Origin: Notospermus geniculatus
Lineage: Eukaryota > Nemertea > Pilidiophora > Heteronemertea > Lineidae
Length of the DNA: 64,000 bases
Direction: 5' to 3'
NCBI GenBank assembly: GCA_002633025.1
Contig: NMRB01000014.1
Span: 588,616 to 652,615, forward strand
Shown: positions 10,907-23,414 of the stretch, one piece after another
Numbering within the stretch: the first letter of the stretch is position 1
Layout of the letters: each line of letters starts with the position of its first letter
The notes under the pieces: model-generated
Databases searched by the model: none
The model's input: only the letters and a program-made list of their open reading frames with translations
What the model was told of the DNA's origin: nothing
Program-made: the position numbers and the translations under genes

Positions 10907-12119
10907 CAGCACAAGGTGAACTTTAAGCGGTTATATACCTTAGATTCGATAACATGAACACCAGTCCTTCAACAATGGTCTGGTCTACGGTCAACCGATT
11001 GGCCTTCACGGCTGACGGTTTCCTCGAGAAAGAACAATGACTATTTGGCCAATCGATTGGAACCTTTACTATTGTAAAATTGACAGACGTGAAAGGCATT
11101 GAATAGGCACGTCTTAAAATCTGCATGACACTGGTTGACTGAGAACACTGAATGATCCTGTCCATTTCTACTTGTGGGTTAAGCTTGAATATTACTGGGC
11201 GATCTCCTAGATGTAAACGTACGGTATGTATCATTAGAGACCTTTCGCACCCGCACGTTTAGGCAACCGACTACATTTAGTTATACGTAACCGTAACCGG
11301 TGAAACGGGTTGGTTTTAGTGGTTTCGCAGAGAGACACGGCTTTTGCCTAAGCCTAAGAACTATCCGTGAAGACCTATAGATGTTTACGGATATTTCTTA
11401 GGTAAGGTGATGTAATGTTATGACTGTGCTCGAGTCATACGAGTTCACCATGGGCCCTACTGCGCTTGTATTGTGTGTGACGTAATTGCAAGTGATCATT
11501 AACCGGGGTAGCTTACAAACCGCACTCGCCTCACGCGTACCGCGCTTGTTACCCGTGAACTGTGGCCGGCTAGTGTGTAGGCCTTCATTTAGTGTCTGTG
11601 CACACGTAACAACTGCTCACAAAATGATGACGTAAAAGTAAATGTTCAGCAAACCGTTCAGTTGCGAAAGACCCATACTGATCGGACGGCAGTCAATGGA
11701 AACTGCCCTTTTTACACGGATTTGATTCACAACCCAAAAGCTTAATAAAAGATGATCCAAACAAAACAAACAAAATGTTACACCTGGTATNTGTCTTCTT
11801 TTAGCTTAAAATGGACTCATAAAGCATTATCAATTTGTCATTGCTTTTCTCTTGTCACATCGGAGTAAACAGTTAGGATTCGGATGAATAATGGCTTCGC
11901 GCTACCAAGTCATAAATGTGGTTTACTCAAGACATTATTTTGATGACATAGACTAGACACTCCCTGTCTTTGCGGTTGTGATTATGTTGTGTTTCCAGTA
12001 CTGTTTGAAGATGATTACCATCCAATTTTAAGAGCAATTTTGTGTTATTTTACCTTACTTGGTGGTTGCTGTTGTTCTTTCGGATATCATCAATGTTTCC
12101 TGATACGTTTTGCTGATGG
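10907..12119. other. Unique sequence with a weak degenerate terminal repeat
   Basis: Sequences near 11239 (GACCTTTCGCAC) and 11674 (complement of GGTCTTTCGCAAC) form a degenerate inverted pair about 435 bp apart, possibly the worn ends of an old element. There is a single unknown base at 11791. The GC-rich stretch 11430-11600 is CpG-containing but shows no recognisable promoter motif. Confidence 0.35.
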
Positions 12120-12335
12120 TTGAGTTATCGGCAAACATTTACACTTCAAAAAGGATTCCCAGCTGGTGCCAAACTGGGATTAGGACATTTGACCCCTCTG
12201 TATAACCTTGGCATTCCTAAGGAGTTCAAGGACTGGATATACATTCGACCATGGACGCACATGATTGGACCTGACCTGGCTGCCAACACTCACGTACATT
12301 TTTACGAGTATGTCTCGAGGCAGGACAGTTTGTGA
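12120..12335 (+). CDS. Weak coding candidate, possible acyltransferase-3-like motif
   Basis: A 71-codon open stretch on the plus strand ends at a stop near 12335. It includes KEFKDWIYIRPWTHMIGP. The segment YIRPWTHMIGP resembles, loosely, the Tyr-x-Lys/Arg-Pro-Trp-x-Arg-x-Gly-Pro motif of nose-resistant-to-fluoxetine (NRF-6) family acyltransferases. The resemblance stops immediately after Gly-Pro, where the family normally continues into a membrane helix. A possible acceptor lies at CATTCCTAAG upstream of the motif. A decayed exon or coincidence are both plausible; I favour coincidence. Confidence 0.12.
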   Translation: MSYRQTFTLQKGFPAGAKLGLGHLTPLYNLGIPKEFKDWIYIRPWTHMIGPDLAANTHVHFYEYVSRQDSL

Positions 12336-14400
12336 ATTACATTCAAACGGATCGCTTTAATGATCAGCAAGTTCTAACATAAAGTTCAAAACCTTCGATT
12401 TTAAGGAAAAGGACAATCATTTAGTATTCGACTGACGTACACGAGAGCCTCGGGAAGGCTGATTGATTCGGGTCTTGGTGAGTACAGTTGCAGATTGACG
12501 TGGTAGCTAATATCAAAACTGACCGTTTTTGATCTCTGGAGGTGGCCCAACTCGAGAAACATTTTTCGAACATTTTTGCATTATTTATCGTCGAGAACCG
12601 AGGGTATATTTCATTCAAATGAGCAGCGTTCCAAGATCGCACTGGCTGCCCCAGACGCCATCTTGACCAACCCCCCACTAAAGTTCACACAGTTCATTCA
12701 CCAATAAAGTTCTCTTGACATGCCAGGGCAATTCGAGTCTAGCCAAGAAGTCGGTGTCCGTTCTGATAAATCACGTTTGGATGACTCGCGGAAACCGTTT
12801 GCGAGGAGTCAGGCTGGTCAATCATCCTCCGATCGTCTGGCATGGGATTAAGCCTTGCGGGGATTTCCTTGATTGCTGTGAGCCAGGGGATTCCTGGGGT
12901 CACGTTATATGGACATCTTACCAATATTATTAATCGTTGTCAATCAACTGGTTTTTTTCCCCATGACGTCAATTGACCTTGGTATGGAATACTTCTTATT
13001 CATGCATCGCCAATGGCTTTTGGGGTTCGGAGATATCTTTGAGGCCGCGTCTGTCAAGTAGCTTGATTGTAGCCTACCATTTGCTGTGGCTTTTCTATCA
13101 GAGTATGGCGGAGTGGATAAGAGATTGGGTTAGTGGGATCGACTGCATGCTAACCTTTACAAATCATAGCAAATCACAGTGACCCCTCCCTTGAGAGGTG
13201 AATTTCTATTTTCCTGATGCTTCGTTCTTTATGGTAATGGGTTCATAAGCATTTATGTCAAAGCATATCATATCCTATGGCACTTCGCGGTTTCTTGTCC
13301 TAACCTCCAAGCTTGATAGTCCTTCTAGGAAATGCCCCGCGGTTCATCTGTTTCTCTGTATTCGCCCCCACTTCATCAAGATCTGCGTGACAATCCAGGA
13401 TGACACTAGACAAGATGAGGCGAATTTCTATCTCCAATTACAGTACGCTGAAGCTAATTGGTTCACTCAGACTAGTGATTCTGAGTCTTGAAAGGTCTCG
13501 CTAGTATTTACCTTAGTTGAGGTAAAGCTAGTTCCGAGATACCCCCAGGGACACAACACACTTCCCATTTGGCGAGTGATTAGCTAAGATGGTACTCCGA
13601 TTTCAGGTGCTGTATTAGAAAGCAGGGAACCTGCGGGGAAAACAGCCGAAGGAGTTGTCAAAGGTTGTCAATTTTAGGTTTCACTGGCCAAGAAATCGAC
13701 AAATAAAAATTCAGGGGTGTATTTCAGATTCAAGATGCCGCTGCGGTAGAAAGCTTGAGGCTGAAGGTGAAATACAGCTTGAGAAGCTGTCATGGTTGTC
13801 AATTTCAAATTTCACGGGCCAGTCGAGAAATACATAAGGAATTTTGTCATGATGTGTCTAAAGATTCAGGTTTGATGTTGATGACAGTTTGGTCAGCAAT
13901 GCTTCAGATCTTAGGCCGCCAAATCGTGTCCATTTTGAAGCTCGAATGACTTTTGACGAGTGCGAACGCGTTTGTCTGACATCGAAAAACTTGTTAATCC
14001 TTTGTGACTTGTGATAAGCTATTTGAGCTGAATGTCAACTCCAATGATTCAGTCTATCGCGATTTTGAAATATTTCAATATTTAATGTGGCTAAGTGTGA
14101 TGTTACTGCCCTTCGGGAACCAGAATGAAGCATCTGAAAGATACATCAGCCACCCGATAGCGGCTTCGGAAATTCTCCTTCGAATATACATACTCAATAT
14201 GTGAGAGCTCCTCAGTTGCTTAAAGAAGTTATCTTCATGAAAGTCTGATGATACATGTAATATTATATGTCATTAATCACCTAAACATTCAATCCCTATC
14301 GAATTAGGCGTATTGGAATATCATACATGTATTCACCAGCAAACCTTTCATTTCAATAAATGTTTTATTCCTCCTGATAACTTTTTTATTCCGCGAAGGT
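12336..14400. other. Unique sequence with one short diverged direct repeat
   Basis: A sequence of about 35 bp (GGTTGTCAATTTTAGG... at 13663) recurs diverged at 13794. A small hairpin (TTTACCT/AGGTAAA) lies at 13501-13531. A degenerate tRNA-like A box (TGGCGGAGTGG) lies at 13106, without the rest of a tRNA. No gene is supported. Confidence 0.4.
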
Positions 14401-14401
14401 C

Positions 14402-14512
14402 AGGCTCCGTATTCATAAAACTACTTAAGTCTAAGTATGACACTTATCCTTTGTTCAACACAAAAGATAAGTATCATACTTAGACTTAAGTAGCTTTATG
14501 AATACGGGGCCT
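14402..14512. mobile_element. GGCCC-tipped hairpin MITE, GAAGGTC duplication
   Basis: A 111-bp near-perfect hairpin with arms of about 48 bp and a loop of about 15 bp. The right end reads inward as AGGCCCCGTATTCATAAAG, and the arms continue with CTACTTAAGTCTAAGTAT. The 7-bp repeat GAAGGTC immediately flanks both ends. It belongs to the group of hairpins sharing the GGGCC(G)TATTC tip described under findings. Non-coding. Confidence 0.88.
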
Positions 14513-15980
14513 GAAGGTCTTCTTCGGGTCGTTATAAATGACGTCATGTTCCAGAGTAAGAAAACTTGATATGCTGGACTTGTTGGCCAACATCATCTTT
14601 GTCATTCACACTAAAAGAACCCATCAGTGCACTGCCTATTGTCCTCTCCCAAACCACCCGCTGGTCGGATTGCCATGTCATTGCATCCCGGCTGCCCGAT
14701 TTTACCATTGAACCGGAAAGGTGAAGCATTATTCCCATCGACAGCCAATTACAAGATGAGACTACGGATCATCACGTGTCTACCTCGGACGAATCGAATC
14801 GATGCCTTGTATTGTGTAACGACACCGTACGGAGAGAGCCCGCTGTATCACTATCAGCCATGTCAGTTTTCATGGCCATTCCCTGGCTTTAAAAATACAT
14901 GTATAGAACGTTTTAAGGCTAGAAGCTGGTTCGTTGATATTGGACAGACGTTGACCAATCTTATCCTGGATGGTTCATTCATCTCGCCGATGAAGGAATG
15001 AATCTACCAAAACCTTATTGAATTACTTGGCCGGGGTGATTGATGCTGGTCAACATTTGCCCTTTCATGCCCTCGCCAGTCCTGACGACGACGTCGTCGA
15101 GATTTTCATATCATTCGGACAGGAAGTCATCAGTTCTGATACCGTGGGTGGAATGTGGCTAGAATGGGCAATCCCGTCACTTGTGGGATGACAAAAACCT
15201 TATTGAGTGTGGGCAAAAAATGACAGCCTCTTTAGCCTTGCTAAATGGTTTAGCAATATGTACGAGTGGGAAATATCAATTTATTATGGTTCATCTGGTT
15301 AATATTCTTTATCAACACGTTATTGTGGCATTTTCAATCATCTGTCAGCTGCTGCTCCCACCAAATGGTGACATGTTTGTGTCCCAGTGGGTATACTGAT
15401 ATCATCCGCAACTTAGCCACATCCAGCAGTGGTTCCCACGCGTTATTCCCAGAACTGTATCTCCATCAGAGCATGAGTGGAAGCAGTGAAATCCATCGGG
15501 AGGTGGAATGTAAATAGTGTTAGGGACCAAATGTGTTGTTCGTGATAGGATGAATACCCTCTCCTGTAATACTTCAAACGAGATATCCAAGAGTGGGAAC
15601 CCGGTTGTTTGTAAAGCTGCTTGTGCGCACATAAATGACAGAGCGAACATGTATATCTGCAGTTAAACCAATAAAACCAGATAGTACTGTTGACTGTACG
15701 TGTACGTGTACATACATGTACATGATAAAAGAGCATTACGAGAGTCTCCAGTAGCCAAACTCAAGCAGTGCGTTGACCAAAAGCCAGTGACGGTTCTCTC
15801 ATAATGTCATGCATGTGTAACCTTCCCGGCCACACAGATCCTCGAACGAACCAACACTTCCACAATCCAAAACCAACGTATCTCGCAGTTCCGTATCTTC
15901 CCTTTCACAACATGTTGATGTGCACATAACAAAAGTCAGAAACGTCTAAAACCAAGGGTTATGTAATCAGAATGGGTCAA
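14513..15980. other. Unique sequence, no convincing gene
   Basis: A plus-strand frame of 124 codons (14627-15001) and shorter frames to 15736 show no recognisable motif or paired splice sites. A short TGTACG/TACATG-rich tract lies at 15695-15725. Confidence 0.4.
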
Positions 15981-16079
15981 CCTAGGAACATCAGGGCGGG
16001 TTCTTACGCTCGCTCGCTCCTTCGGTACCGTGTGCGGTGACGAAGGGAGCGAGCGCTAAGAACCCCTGATGTTCTCAGG
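15981..16079. repeat. 99-bp GC-rich hairpin
   Basis: Inverted arms of about 40 bp (tip CCTAGGAACATCAGGG, closing with CGCTCGCTCGCTCC and its complement) surround a loop of about 20 bp. Mismatches at the tip and mid-arm show some age. It is likely a small foldback element. No target duplication is clear. Confidence 0.78.
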
Positions 16080-19000
16080 ATGCAAATGGGGCCGAACAAT
16101 CACGAATGTCACCGCGACAACACGTATAGGCCGACAATGTACATGTACATGTATGTCAACCAGCCTACACAATTGTCAAACCGAGCCCCCGCTTTCAAGT
16201 GAAGGCCATAGGAGATTGCTGGACTCTGGCATCTGCATTACAGTGAATTCTATTTCCGTTTATGATTTAAACCACATTTTTTTTCTCGAACCAGTTTGTC
16301 AATATTAGGGTATGGCACCAATAACTCAGTCTGGCGACTTCACGCTGCGGAACATCCTAAACACTTTAGCTCTGATCGATCGAGGCTTTTCTTTCGCCCA
16401 TCATGGGAACTTTCAATGTCATCTTGACCGACATGAAGTGGCCGTTACACATTTATTGCGACTTTAATGACCGACATCAGCGTGTGTAGCTGACCACTCG
16501 CCTTCCTGACATTCAAATATGACATTACGATATTTACAAAATGGTACCCCACTTTGGTAGCCTATATCAAACACGACGAGAACAAACTATATGCTCAACA
16601 GCTGAATACTTACTTGGATGATAATCTGATAACGATGGCGATAAAAGCTTCGAACTCCTGGTTTGACCACAACCCCTTCTAGGCTTGCCTCATAGAAAGT
16701 AACCTGATGTCAACGATCACAATGTTGCTCTGAGGTGATTATCCTCCCGATTTGGCGGCTCGTGTGAGAAGAGTAGCAGTCATTCAAACACATGGTCTTT
16801 CATCGGCTTTGGTTTAGGATGAGATAAGCCGTAGTTAACAATCCTGCCACTAGACGTCTCATCTACTACTCCTGGTGAGGAGAATAGGAACCATCTAAAG
16901 ATGTCGTCGATGCACAATATAGTCTATCCAGAGACCAACCCTCACAAAAAAAGTTCGGGGCAATCGGTCGGAGCGTTTTCAAGATAAAGTCACGGAAACT
17001 TTATTCAAGATGGCTGCCATAGCCGCCATGGCCTCGTGCCATTAAAGTCCTAGCTCCTTTTTGTTGATAATATTTTAAACTGTGGTGGACGCCGCGTACA
17101 GGACATTATGGCTGCCCCTAGCTCTTTCGAGGAGTGACTTCCAAATAAATTGCCTGGAGAGGCAATCCTATTCAATGAATATTTGAGAAACAGATTTTAA
17201 TAATGAAAACCAAAAAGGGATGTCGGTGGTACCAACTGGTATGATGCTGTTTCAGTGATACAACATTTAAACTACCTCTCTAAATCCATCACAAGGGGAG
17301 AGGTTTTATAGTGTGCCACGTTGATTACACCAAATCTGTAAACGTCAGGTTAGGATCGAAAGCAGTTGCACCAAAAAAAGGTAAACCGTTGATAATTTTT
17401 CGAGCTGAATTTACAAATTTGTGCAGCTGCAGCTGACACGTTGCCTGATTTGAAACTTGAGTGAAGTTTACATTGACACTACGCCTTGAATCAATAGCAT
17501 AAAACCACAACTCAAAGAAAGCAGGATTATTGGATCTTGTCAATTTCGTTGACGACATGATGGAGAATATTTAAACGGTTAACTTATGATTTGAGTTGAG
17601 ATTGATCTTGCACTTGTTGGAATCTACATGCCACAATCGGCCGCAATCAGCGCATAGCCAAATATTGAATCTTCGTCTTCGTTCATTTCACATTAAACTG
17701 GACTGGGAATGTTGCTCAGATTCTCATAATCATCCACTGGCAATGATCGCTAATAACATGGGTTGGATCTTCCCTCTTTGAAGTCGGTTGACCTTTACCG
17801 AAACCGAGCAATGAAATCTTCGGAATCTGATGACTGGAATGGCTTTTAAAATTTAGATGGTTTCCCTTGATGGAGTCTCGACCCTTGATACGTGGTAGTC
17901 TGCCGGCGAATTTCAGGAACTGGGTCGATGAATAGGAAATTGACTATTTAATCTGTGCGGTGAATGAAAATAAGACTGTATTCAAGGTTACTGTTGTCTT
18001 ATATTGAACCGTTTCGTGGGGATGATGTAGTGCTGGCGGTGGATGAAAAATAAGTAGTCTAGTGTGGGTAAAACTTCAGCCAGCAATGCTCTTCATCAGG
18101 CACGCCACTGATTGGTCAGAATGTAGGTTTATGCAAATAGGCATGACCTACTTAACGTCCGTTGGCTGAGCAGCGTGACTGGAGTAACATGCATGGGCAA
18201 TAAGCTCCGCCTTCGCAGGACAGCTTATTTTGCATAAACTGCAGGTTGCTATTTCCCGACAGCATGTGCCTTTCGTATGCTGAATTGTTGCTCACTGCTT
18301 TCCTCTTTTCCAGTCTTGTGCTGTGCAGAAGTTTACTCATTTTGAATAAAAATTCGAAGTTCGGTTATTCCGTTCCATAATGCACACACTGACATACATA
18401 TAGTGCCACTTGCTTTCCATCGGCGCGACAAGAACAGTCAGCAAAAACAAGGCTATGAGTAGCTTGAAACGTTTTCATGTAAGACATTGATCGGTTCATA
18501 TATGTCAATTGTATGTACACTACTAGCCACGGGAGTCTCAATTGCGTGTCATTGAGAATATCTATAAGAAGTCTTGAAATAAATGTGACAGTCTCTGTTT
18601 TACTCGTTGCTAAGGATGTGGCTTCCATGGTAACCAAAATGATGCTAGAAACTGGTGTACACATTAGCTTCTTCATTGATGCGCTGATGAAGTCTGCTAA
18701 CAATAGTCGAGATACGCTTTTAATACACCAATACGGCTGGCTATTGTCGCTAATGATAATAGCCAGTTTTGCAATTTTGTCATGTTGGCTGAGTTATGAG
18801 TGGTCAATTACAGTGTGAGACACACCGGAATTGGATGCTTTCATCGTAATTGGAAGTCAGTGAATCTCTATTACTGCTATTGGCTCTGCTGCTTTGTATT
18901 AAAGGAGGCGGTATGTGAGCAAATGCATTCACTCTGATTGCCATTAGAACTCCTATCTTTGAACGATTCACTTGTAGCAGGCGATGTCTGCCCGTTTGGC

Positions 19001-19250
19001 AGATCTCTCGGTTCTTCAGTCTAATATTTTCTAACGCACTCCACCGAATCCAATTTTTCGGGGAAGTTAGGAAAAGTTACTGTTGATCGGCACAAAATCG
19101 ACGCGAATCTAGCTTTAACTAATTTGTCACATGTAATGATGAAAACAATATGAGGCTGTCTGAAGGTTCAGTTCCAGGGAAATGAGGCAAAATAAGAGTC
19201 AGTGGTGGCTTTCTTTGATGCAGAAAAGGTATTATGTAAAAAGTATACAA
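16080..19250. other. Unique sequence with YY1-like motifs near 17.0 kb
   Basis: Two opposed YY1-like motifs lie within 16999-17035: AAGATGGCTGCC on the plus strand, then GCCGCCATGG read in reverse. Between 18365 and 18818 both strands are open for about 100 codons. The plus frame ends in a membrane-helix-like segment (YGWLLSLMIIASFAILSCW), but splice support is lacking. A small hairpin lies at 18731-18765. No gene is called. Confidence 0.35.
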
Positions 19251-19616
19251 AAAATTGCCGTTGTGATGTTTAATCGAACGAGGGCGTCTGGAAACCGTGA
19301 TATATATCTCTGACGGTAACAGCAGCTGTATCGCATATACTCCCGGACAAAGAATGCTTTGGCTTCGGCCCTGATGAAAAAAATCAAATACAAAAACTAT
19401 AAACAATACACAATACACAAAATGGTAATTTCGTCACAAATTTTAAGAAAGATGAACATGCTTTAGGTGTACTGAAAGAGATCAATAGTTTTGTTCGCTT
19501 GTCTCCGTCATTATTACCAAAACCCATCACGCCATCCATCGTCGACTGACACCATTCACGACAATGACATAACCCTCGTAAAAGGAAAATTAATGATATG
19601 TCAAGTCTGCGAAATT
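19251..19616. repeat. Local duplication A, copy 1 (abuts assembly gap)
   Basis: Nearly identical to 19944-20725 once the 414-bp insertion in the second copy is removed. Differences are scattered substitutions. The copy runs directly into the gap at 19617. Frames preserved in both copies on both strands simply reflect the near-identity. In this copy the target site of the mariner-like element (GATATATATC near 19300) is uninterrupted. Confidence 0.92.
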
Positions 19617-19796
19617 NNNNNNNNNNNNNNNNNNNNNNNNNNNNNNNNNNNNNNNNNNNNNNNNNNNNNNNNNNNNNNNNNNNNNNNNNNNNNNNNNNNN
19701 NNNNNNNNNNNNNNNNNNNNNNNNNNNNNNNNNNNNNNNNNNNNNNNNNNNNNNNNNNNNNNNNNNNNNNNNNNNNNNNNNNNNNNNNNNNNNNNN
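19617..19796. other. Assembly gap (180 N)
   Basis: Run of unknown bases. It follows copy 1 of duplication A and probably hides its continuation, corresponding to sequence after 20725 in copy 2. Confidence 0.99.
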
Positions 19797-19943
19797 ACGC
19801 AATATGACGTTCAAACACCGCAAAATAAGGCCGTAAACGTCAAGTAAAGCTTGATTACGTCATACAAATGCCTTGGAAAACTGGTGTGAAAATAGGGGTC
19901 CATATGGCTGCAGCTAGCGCTCCAAGCGGCTCCATAGCGAACC

Positions 19944-20725
19944 AAAATTGCCGTTGTGATGCTTAATCGAACGAGGGCGTCTGGAAACCGTGATATATCG
20001 GGTGTCCCAAAAAAAGTGAACCGCTTTTTGACAAGTATTTTCTCAGCGATAGATTAACCGAATTCATTGGAATTTTTCACAGAGTAACCTCAGGATATCA
20101 TCAACAAGTCTGCAAGATATCTAAGAGATCAGTCACACATTGCGCGAGTATTGTCAAATTCAAAACAGCATGTCAAAAAATCCAATATCAGAGCTAATGC
20201 AATGTGAACTTCATCTTGTTCACGCAGGTGTTGACATGCTGTTTTGAATTTGACAATACTCGCACAATTTGTGACCGATCTGCTAGATATTTTGCAGACT
20301 TGTTGATGATACCCTAAGGTTACTCTGTGAAAAATTCCAATGAATTCGGTTCATCTGTAGCTGAGAAAATACTTGTCAAAAAAAGCGGTTCACTTTTTTT
20401 GGGACACCCGATATATCTCTGACGGTAACAGCAGCGGTATCGCATATACTCCCGGACAAAGAATGCTTTGGCTTCGGCCCTGATGAAAAAAATCAAATAC
20501 AAAAACTATAAACAATACACAATACACAAAATGGTAATTTCGTCACAAATTTTAAGAAAGATGAACACGCTTCAGGTGTACTGAAAGAGATCAATAGTTT
20601 TGTTCGCTTGTCTCTGTCATTATTACCAAAACCCATCACGCCATACATCGTTGACTGACACCATTCACGACAATGACATAACCCTCGTAAAAGGAAAATT
20701 AATGATATGTCAAGTCTGCGAAATT
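19944..20725. repeat. Local duplication A, copy 2 (interrupted by insertion)
   Basis: Second copy of the block at 19251-19616, split by the palindromic element at 19998-20411. Beyond 20725 the sequence continues into material that would fall in the gap of copy 1. A junction gap, near-identity and presence/absence of an insertion suggest two alleles placed in tandem. Confidence 0.92.
19998..20411. mobile_element. Palindromic mariner-like element, TA duplication
   Basis: A 414-bp element formed by two inverted arms of about 190 bp (estimated above 90 percent identity) and a loop of about 45 bp. Tips read TCGGGTGTCCCAAAAAAAGT, a form common in Tc1/mariner elements. TA is duplicated at 19996-19997 and 20412-20413. 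The empty site in the other copy of the local duplication has a single TA, so the boundaries are exact. There is no transposase, so it must be mobilised in trans. A transcript across it would fold into a long double-stranded hairpin. Confidence 0.95.
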
Positions 20726-23144
20726 TCATTTCCCTTGGCAAATACGAAAAAAGGGAATATCATCATCTGGGTATTTCATCACTTCCTGTTTTGCTTGTGA
20801 TATATTTTCCTTTTTCCCATCTGGAAAAATCAAACGTCAGAATCAGGATGCACTGTCGCTGCTCTTCCGGCTGCAATCGCCTTTTGTTGACAGCCCATGA
20901 TTCATTTATATTTTTAAAGGGAGGCTCTTTTTCAAATCCGATTATTAAGGAAGCCGTAGTGAACACAGCATAACAACGATATTCTGTACTTTCGACGGAT
21001 GTGTGTCAAAAAAGTGCAGTTACATTTGAAAGATGCATCAGGCCTTTCATCTTCGTGAACAAAGGGATTCTCTGATAATAATCTTAACTAGTATTGAAAA
21101 AATACTTTTATGATGGATGCTGTTTATAGATTCCTTAAGAATCGTGATTTTCGCATTTGACGGGCATCGAGTACCCAATCAAGCTCTATAGAGTGCCGTT
21201 CCTTTGGGAGATTTCTTTGAATTTGTGATTGCATGATGAATCTCTTATGCACGAGGAATTAAAGCGGTTAGTGCATGTTGCAGGTTATTGTCTAAAAAGG
21301 ACTTCTTCAGTCTTATTTTTCGGCAAACGCTTAACGAAAATCGAGGCTCCTGATTGGTCGAGTACGTCACGTGATCTTTCTGTCGCATCACCTCGGTCTC
21401 CAGAAACAGTCAGCATGTGTAATTATACATGTACCACAAACATCTATACCGAAACACTGTTTTCTTTAATGACAAGGGAAGCTTTGAGAAAATCGATCAA
21501 TGAAGAGTAACATTCATCCCCAGACACTACCATATTAGTGACAGTTCTCTGTATTGTTGGTACATTATGAGCCATAAATTTAATTGATAACCAAGGACGA
21601 CTTTTGACATTTTGAATCGAATACTCACCTAGATTAAAAATTTCACTTTTGACCTTTATTTTCTCTGTATAACGGAGGGGGGGGGGGGTGACCATGAATG
21701 AGAAAAAATAATTAGTACTGGTATAGTGCCGAACACTGGTTTTGCAATCCAATGAAACCATAGCGTGCGAATTGAACATCCACATCATTGATGCGCGCCA
21801 TGAGTGGTGCGGTAAATAATGAAAACACTTCACTTGTTTGCAAACCGTCTCCTCGATCATCAAGTCCCGTCTATTATGGTTTAAGTGTTAATTAAACTGA
21901 TTAAACTCCGTAGAAACCTCTGAACTCGACCTCCAGGGGTACTGTTAATCTTTGGAACTGTCACGCAAATCCCTGTACAGGTGATCCCAATTCCCAAAGT
22001 CAAAATCCATCTTTCTCAGCGGCCAAGATCCGAGCTGCACTTGGAAGAGTCCCATCTGTTATAAGGAAAGTCATGTGAAAAGATAATGAAACCGTCGACT
22101 CGTCTTCGCTTCTGATTGTCAGGGGAGAGACACATGCACTTTATTGGTTTCGTCCAACAAAGTGGAATAATCTGGGCCTGTCATCCCTGTGGTCGTGGGG
22201 TTCGATTTCTTCAGACACCATAGATGACAATTCAAAGACATCAACAGTTTGTAGTGCTTTCTTGAAGATGGGGGCTCCAATTTAGGTTGACGTCGTCGCA
22301 CTTTCGAAAGACCTAACTCTCAGTCATCTATCCAATATAAGATTGGAAGGGAAACAAGCAATTTCAACGTCTAACATGTCAAAATGAATGATAATAATGC
22401 ATCATGTCTGCGACGTCTTTTGCCTCGGGGCCCGCTTCTGCTCTGAGTTACTTTTTCGAATGAAAGATTGCGAAAACGGTTCATTTTCGTCTTTTTCACC
22501 GCAGACACACCGGTGCAGTTTTCAAGAATTCAATTAAACCTCTTTCAGCAGATAGTCGAAGTCATCCAAGCGATTACGGAGAAATCATTGAGATGACAGC
22601 TGCTCAAGCTAAAGCAACAACTCCGAGGCACAAGTGGCTGTCCCGATTGCTTTATTGGGTTTGTAATAAGGAGGGGTACATTATTAAACCAACATGTGAA
22701 TGTCGAAATTGGCTGTAATTGAAAATCAATAAGGTCGAAAACCCCAATATTCTACGTGGATAGACTCGCGGCTGTTGCGTTGACCCCTTCATTGCAATGA
22801 TCACGGGAATGGAACAGAATAACTGGAGTAAGTGAGGACAATATTCGTAGGATACGCTGAGAGTGAGTGGGTGAGATTGAGTGATAAGATTCTGCACGGA
22901 TGTCTGTAGGTGAGGTATGGGTGAACCGCAGTTGAAAGATGAATCGAAAGTTCGTGGGCGAAACAGGGATCATTGGACGAGTTGTCAATCGTAAGACCGA
23001 ATATCGGCGACAAAAACTGGCTAAATAAGCGACACTCAGAAAATCTTGATGTTCCCTTTCATCTCTTTTGCATAGGCATACACCCACGTTACACTATTAT
23101 AACAAATGTGGCCGTTTCTAAGGCTGAAAATGCAAAGAACTGTA
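20726..23144. other. Unique sequence, no convincing gene
   Basis: Holds the poly-G run at 21677-21688 and one TACATGTA octamer near 21424. The longest frame (139 codons, minus, 21444-21863) crosses the poly-G run as a Pro stretch and has no recognisable motif. Opposed short frames at 22650-23090 look like chance. Confidence 0.4.
21677..21688. repeat. Poly-G run (12 G)
   Basis: Uninterrupted homopolymer of 12 G on the plus strand. Confidence 0.95.
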
Positions 23145-23414
23145 CACTACACGGACATGCCGGTGAACAAAGACTTCACGGTCGCGAATTCTTTGAAGCC
23201 ATTTGTTAATCGGCGTGTCCGTGTAGCGTGTAGCTAGGCTACACGGACATGCCGCTGAACAAAGGCTTCGCGGTCGCGAACCCTTTGTGAAGCCATTGTT
23301 AAACGGCATGTCCGTGTAGCGTGCCGAGCTAAATGCTACAAGGACACGCCGGTAACAATGGCTACAAAGGGTTAGCGACACTGAAGCCTTTGTTCACCGT
23401 TGTGTCCGTATAGT
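23145..23414. repeat. Three tandem related hairpins
   Basis: Units at about 23145-23232, 23238-23323 and 23335-23414 each fold into a hairpin whose stem begins TACACGGACATGCCG and whose inner part carries AACAAAGGCTTC with its complement. Units one and two are close; unit three is more diverged. The loop-proximal sequence (CCTTTGTGAAGCC) is shared with the hairpin element at 34522-34653, so all four belong to one family. Tandem arrangement of complete hairpins is unusual for independent insertions. Confidence 0.85.

Noticed and set aside
11239-11674. Possible 436-bp element with TTTCGCA tips
   Set aside because: The inverted tips match over only about 16 bp with several mismatches, and no target duplication is visible.
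13101-13150. tRNA or tRNA-derived SINE head (TGGCGGAGTGGATAAGAG with GGATCGACTGC)
   Set aside because: The A-box match is good and the B-box match fair, but the spacing (30 bp) is too short for a tRNA. There is no cloverleaf, and no second copy was seen.
15695-15725. Short TACATG/TGTACG tract as a microsatellite
   Set aside because: Too few units. It is better described as part of the window-wide TACATGTA enrichment.
19384-19847. Frames of 77-144 codons spanning the N gap
   Set aside because: They exist only because unknown bases cannot contain stops.
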